This document shows positions 62,247 through 64,000 of a stretch of 64,000 bases of DNA, one piece after another; within the stretch, counting starts at the first letter, position 1; each line of letters begins with the position of its first letter. Below the pieces are notes generated by a model that made no database searches, had not been told where the DNA came from, and was given only the letters and a program-made list of their open reading frames with translations. The stretch comes from Deltaproteobacteria bacterium (GTDB lineage Bacteria; Desulfobacterota; Deferrisomatia; Deferrisomatales; JACRMM01). The stretch covers positions 44,488 through 108,487 of the forward strand of contig JACRMM010000002.1 of NCBI GenBank assembly GCA_016214985.1, written 5' to 3'. A program made the translations under genes and the position numbers.

Positions 62247-62675
62247 ATGGAGCAAGACAAGATCAAGACCCTGGTCCAGCAGATCGTCAAGATCACGGAC
62301 GCCGATTGGGACGTCTTCAAGCACGGCAGCCCGGGTGTCTACCGATTCTTCGAACGCATCGAGGAGGTCGCCGGCCACCGGATTGTTGCCGAGGTGATCG
62401 ACTCCCGCTACTGTGCCGCCGGGCTCAAGAAGGGCCAGAAGATCGTCATCGAGGGCGGTGCCCTGGTCCCCGAGAAGTCTACGGCGCCGCTCTGCATGAG
62501 AGCCTTGGGCCCGCTCACCGGCTTCGTGAACACGATCCTGGAGCAGATTGTCGCCGGAGTCGATCCCGACGATCGGGTCTTTCGCGGAGCCGAGTGTCTG
62601 GACCCGGGGCTGGAAGCGGGAGGGCTGGGTAAAGTGCGCTTCCAGGTGCGGGTCGAACGAATCGTCCCCCAATGA
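62247..62675 (+). CDS. Small uncharacterised protein, TIGR04076-like
   Basis: A 142-aa protein. Its core (HRIVAEVIDSRYCAAGLKKG near residue 45, then VIEGGALVP and a final VRFQVRVERIV) resembles TIGR04076-type small proteins, which have a conserved cysteine and a GD/G-rich strand. The match is by eye and modest. An N-terminal ~45-residue helical extension is present. ATG 62247 follows GAGAGGG. It sits between a thiolase and an MBL hydrolase in the same operon. Confidence 0.6.
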   Translation: MEQDKIKTLVQQIVKITDADWDVFKHGSPGVYRFFERIEEVAGHRIVAEVIDSRYCAAGLKKGQKIVIEGGALVPEKSTAPLCMRALGPLTGFVNTILEQIVAGVDPDDRVFRGAECLDPGLEAGGLGKVRFQVRVERIVPQ

Positions 62676-62681
62676 CTTGAC

Positions 62682-62700
62682 GCCCCTCCGCCGGAGGGGC
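62682..62700 (+). terminator. Short perfect hairpin between the TIGR04076-like and MBL genes
   Basis: GCCCCTCCG and CGGAGGGGC flank a single base just after the TIGR04076-like stop and 20 bp before the MBL start. No T-run follows, so it could be a stability element or weak terminator rather than a full stop. Confidence 0.45.
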
Positions 62701-62719
62701 ACAACCGACCGAGGCTGCG

Positions 62720-63622
62720 ATGTGGATACAGGAATGGGGCCCCGTAGACGAGCGGCTCGTCTTGTTAGGCACGCGGAAGAGCTGCTCGTACCTTCTGAAA
62801 GGCGATCGGTATGCCTTGCTGGGAGGCGCGGGCCAATGGGTCGTTCCCGAGCTCGAGTCACAGTTTGACAAGCTTCAGCTTGATCTGGATCGAATCGAGT
62901 TCCTTCTCATCAGCCACAGCCACTACGACCACTGCGGAGCGGTTCCCTACCTGACGAAGCGGCTTCCGAACGTCCGCGTCGTGGCCTCCGACGCGGCCCG
63001 GAAGATGTTTGATCTGGAGAAGGCCGTTCGGAACATGCAGGTCTTCTCCAGGGAAGCCTGCGAGCAGGCCGGCGTTCCCATGGAGTTCGGGGGCGTCTCG
63101 CTCGAGTTTGAGAGAATCCAACTGGAGCGCACGATGCGCGACGGCGACACGCTCGAGTTGGGCGACGGAGTTCGCGTCTGCACCTTCGAGACACCAGGGC
63201 ACAGCCGTTGTTCCCTTACCACCTACGAACCGACGCTGGGGTGGCTGTTCCCCGGGGACTCACTCCATCCCCCGAGCGACGACGGCCAGCACCTGCTCTT
63301 TACCGCGAGCGAAAGTTTCACCGTCTACCAAGACAGCCTACGAAAGCTCCAGAACCTCGACGTCAACCTGTGCGCCTGGGAGCACCACGGCCTCAAGGTC
63401 GGCGAGGACGCGAACGACGTCGTGCGAGCGGGTATGCAGTTCACGCGCGACTACCACGCGCAGGTCCTGCAGACCCTCGCCGACGAGGGTGACGCCGAAG
63501 CGGCGGCCCTTCGCGTCTCGGAGGACTGGATCGCGAAGGCTCGCTTCCCCTTCCTGCCCGAGCGCGTCATGCAGCACATCGCTCGCGGCATCGTCGAGCA
63601 CGCCGTCGCCGAGCGCCTGTAG
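62720..63622 (+). CDS. MBL-fold metallohydrolase, paralogue of the gene at 12574
   Basis: A 300-aa metallo-beta-lactamase-fold protein with SHSHYDHCGAVPYL near residue 64, TPGHSRCSLT near residue 167 and LFPGDSLHPP. It is alignable throughout with the protein at 12574. C-terminal ~80 residues are helical. It closes the sigma-54-driven thiolase/biotin-carboxylase operon; a thioester or lactone substrate is inferred. Confidence 0.82.
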   Translation: MWIQEWGPVDERLVLLGTRKSCSYLLKGDRYALLGGAGQWVVPELESQFDKLQLDLDRIEFLLISHSHYDHCGAVPYLTKRLPNVRVVASDAARKMFDLEKAVRNMQVFSREACEQAGVPMEFGGVSLEFERIQLERTMRDGDTLELGDGVRVCTFETPGHSRCSLTTYEPTLGWLFPGDSLHPPSDDGQHLLFTASESFTVYQDSLRKLQNLDVNLCAWEHHGLKVGEDANDVVRAGMQFTRDYHAQVLQTLADEGDAEAAALRVSEDWIAKARFPFLPERVMQHIARGIVEHAVAERL

Positions 63623-63693
63623 ACGGAACCGGCGTCGGCCCCCGGGTGTCGAGCAGCGCGACCCCGGGGACCGACGGCGGACGCTCCGTCCTG

Positions 63694-64000
63694 CTACCTC
63701 GCCGCCACGGCGGCCTGGGCCGCGGCGAGGCGCGCGATGGGCACGCGGAAGGGACTGCAGGAGACGTAGTCGAGCCCCGCAGCGTGGAAGAAGTGGATCG
63801 AGTCCGGGTCGCCCCCGTGCTCCCCGCACACCCCCACCTTCAGCCCCGGCCGCGCCGCGCGCCCCTTCTCCACCCCCATCGCCACGAGCTGGCCCACCCC
63901 CCCCCGGTCGATCGACTCGAACGGGTCCTTCGCGAAGATGCCCATGGCCACGTAGGTCGGCAGGAACGTGCCGGCGTCGTCCCGGGAGAACCCGCAGGTC
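63694..64000 (-). CDS. ppdK: Pyruvate, phosphate dikinase, C-terminal part (runs off the window)
   Basis: Reading inward from the window edge, the protein begins [20 protein letters not shown] and ends in [16 protein letters not shown], then a [18 protein letters not shown] tail. These are the hallmark C-terminal residues of PPDK, with the active-site cysteine in [14 protein letters not shown] makes phosphoenolpyruvate from pyruvate and ATP, and fits an organism entering gluconeogenesis through PFOR. Only the last ~100 residues are visible; the 5' end lies outside. Confidence 0.93.
   Translation of the reverse strand, partial: TCGFSRDDAGTFLPTYVAMGIFAKDPFESIDRGGVGQLVAMGVEKGRAARPGLKVGVCGEHGGDPDSIHFFHAAGLDYVSCSPFRVPIARLAAAQAAVAAR

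Noticed and set aside
1..64000. tRNA, rRNA, CRISPR arrays, intact insertion sequences
   Set aside because: I looked for cloverleaf signatures, repeat-spacer patterns and transposase motifs and saw none that hold up; a dedicated tRNA or covariance search could still find something I missed.

Overview
The window is high-G+C bacterial chromosome, densely coded, from what looks like a strict or facultative anaerobe living on carboxylic acids, CoA thioesters or ketones. The signs are a tungsten/molybdenum-type aldehyde:ferredoxin oxidoreductase, a full-length pyruvate:ferredoxin oxidoreductase, parts of a sodium-pumping biotin decarboxylase, an ADP-forming acyl-CoA synthetase, a benzoyl-CoA-reductase/2-hydroxyacyl-CoA-dehydratase-like enzyme with ATP-driven activators, a B12-dependent acyl-CoA mutase and several ferredoxin-type proteins. 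A Desulfobacterota-like or other syntrophic lineage would fit, but no marker gene in the window fixes the taxonomy.

Layout. 1-5.9 kb: peptidoglycan-binding fragment, DUF362 ferredoxin protein, AOR with its ferredoxin, thioesterase and two metallo-beta-lactamase-fold (MBL) hydrolases. 6-17 kb: MFS transporter, HMG-CoA lyase, UroD-family protein, SDR dehydrogenase, gamma-like and beta subunits of a Na+ decarboxylase, MBL protein, ADP-forming acyl-CoA synthetase, methylmalonyl-CoA epimerase and a formyltransferase resembling the hydrolase domain of 10-formyl-THF dehydrogenase. 17.2-23.3 kb: PFOR plus biotin carrier, a small epsilon-like subunit and the carboxyltransferase. 23.3-27 kb: a divergent regulatory region, a dodecin and an AcoR-like sigma-54 activator. 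27-31.3 kb: DUF2889 protein, a radical-SAM protein carrying extra Fe-S domains with a small partner, isochorismatase-fold protein and an outer-membrane protein. 31.4-36.1 kb: ThDP enzyme and two dehydratase/reductase subunits. 36.7-44.1 kb: two activator ATPases (one degenerate), SDR, B12-binding subunit, mutase, MeaB and AMP-forming ligase. 44.8-49.4 kb: Nudix, second dodecin, ThiXYZ-like transporter behind a probable TPP riboswitch. 49.4-52.8 kb: second AcoR-like activator and an HMGL-like lyase. 54.3-63.6 kb: crotonase, two thiolases, biotin carboxylase, carboxyltransferase-like protein and small proteins. The window ends inside pyruvate phosphate dikinase.

Main result. Five intergenic regions share a composite 28-bp dyad motif. 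One part is CAAAC-N3-GTTTG; it overlaps a TGT(C/G)-N9-GACA-type dyad by two bases. Each copy lies 90-107 bp upstream of a good -24/-12 sigma-54 promoter. The promoters face the decarboxylase/PFOR operon, the dehydratase/ThDP operon, the mutase/ligase operon, the HMGL-like/activator operon and the thiolase/carboxylase operon. The two AcoR-like activators in the window are natural candidates to bind the motif. Scattered clusters therefore look like one regulon encoding one catabolic route that ends in acetoacetyl-CoA and acetyl-CoA. Several of its enzymes have altered key residues: the mutase, one activator, the HMGL-like lyase and the carboxyltransferase-like protein. The substrate is probably not a textbook one. 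A branched or hydroxylated acid or a ketone is my inference, not something the sequence proves.
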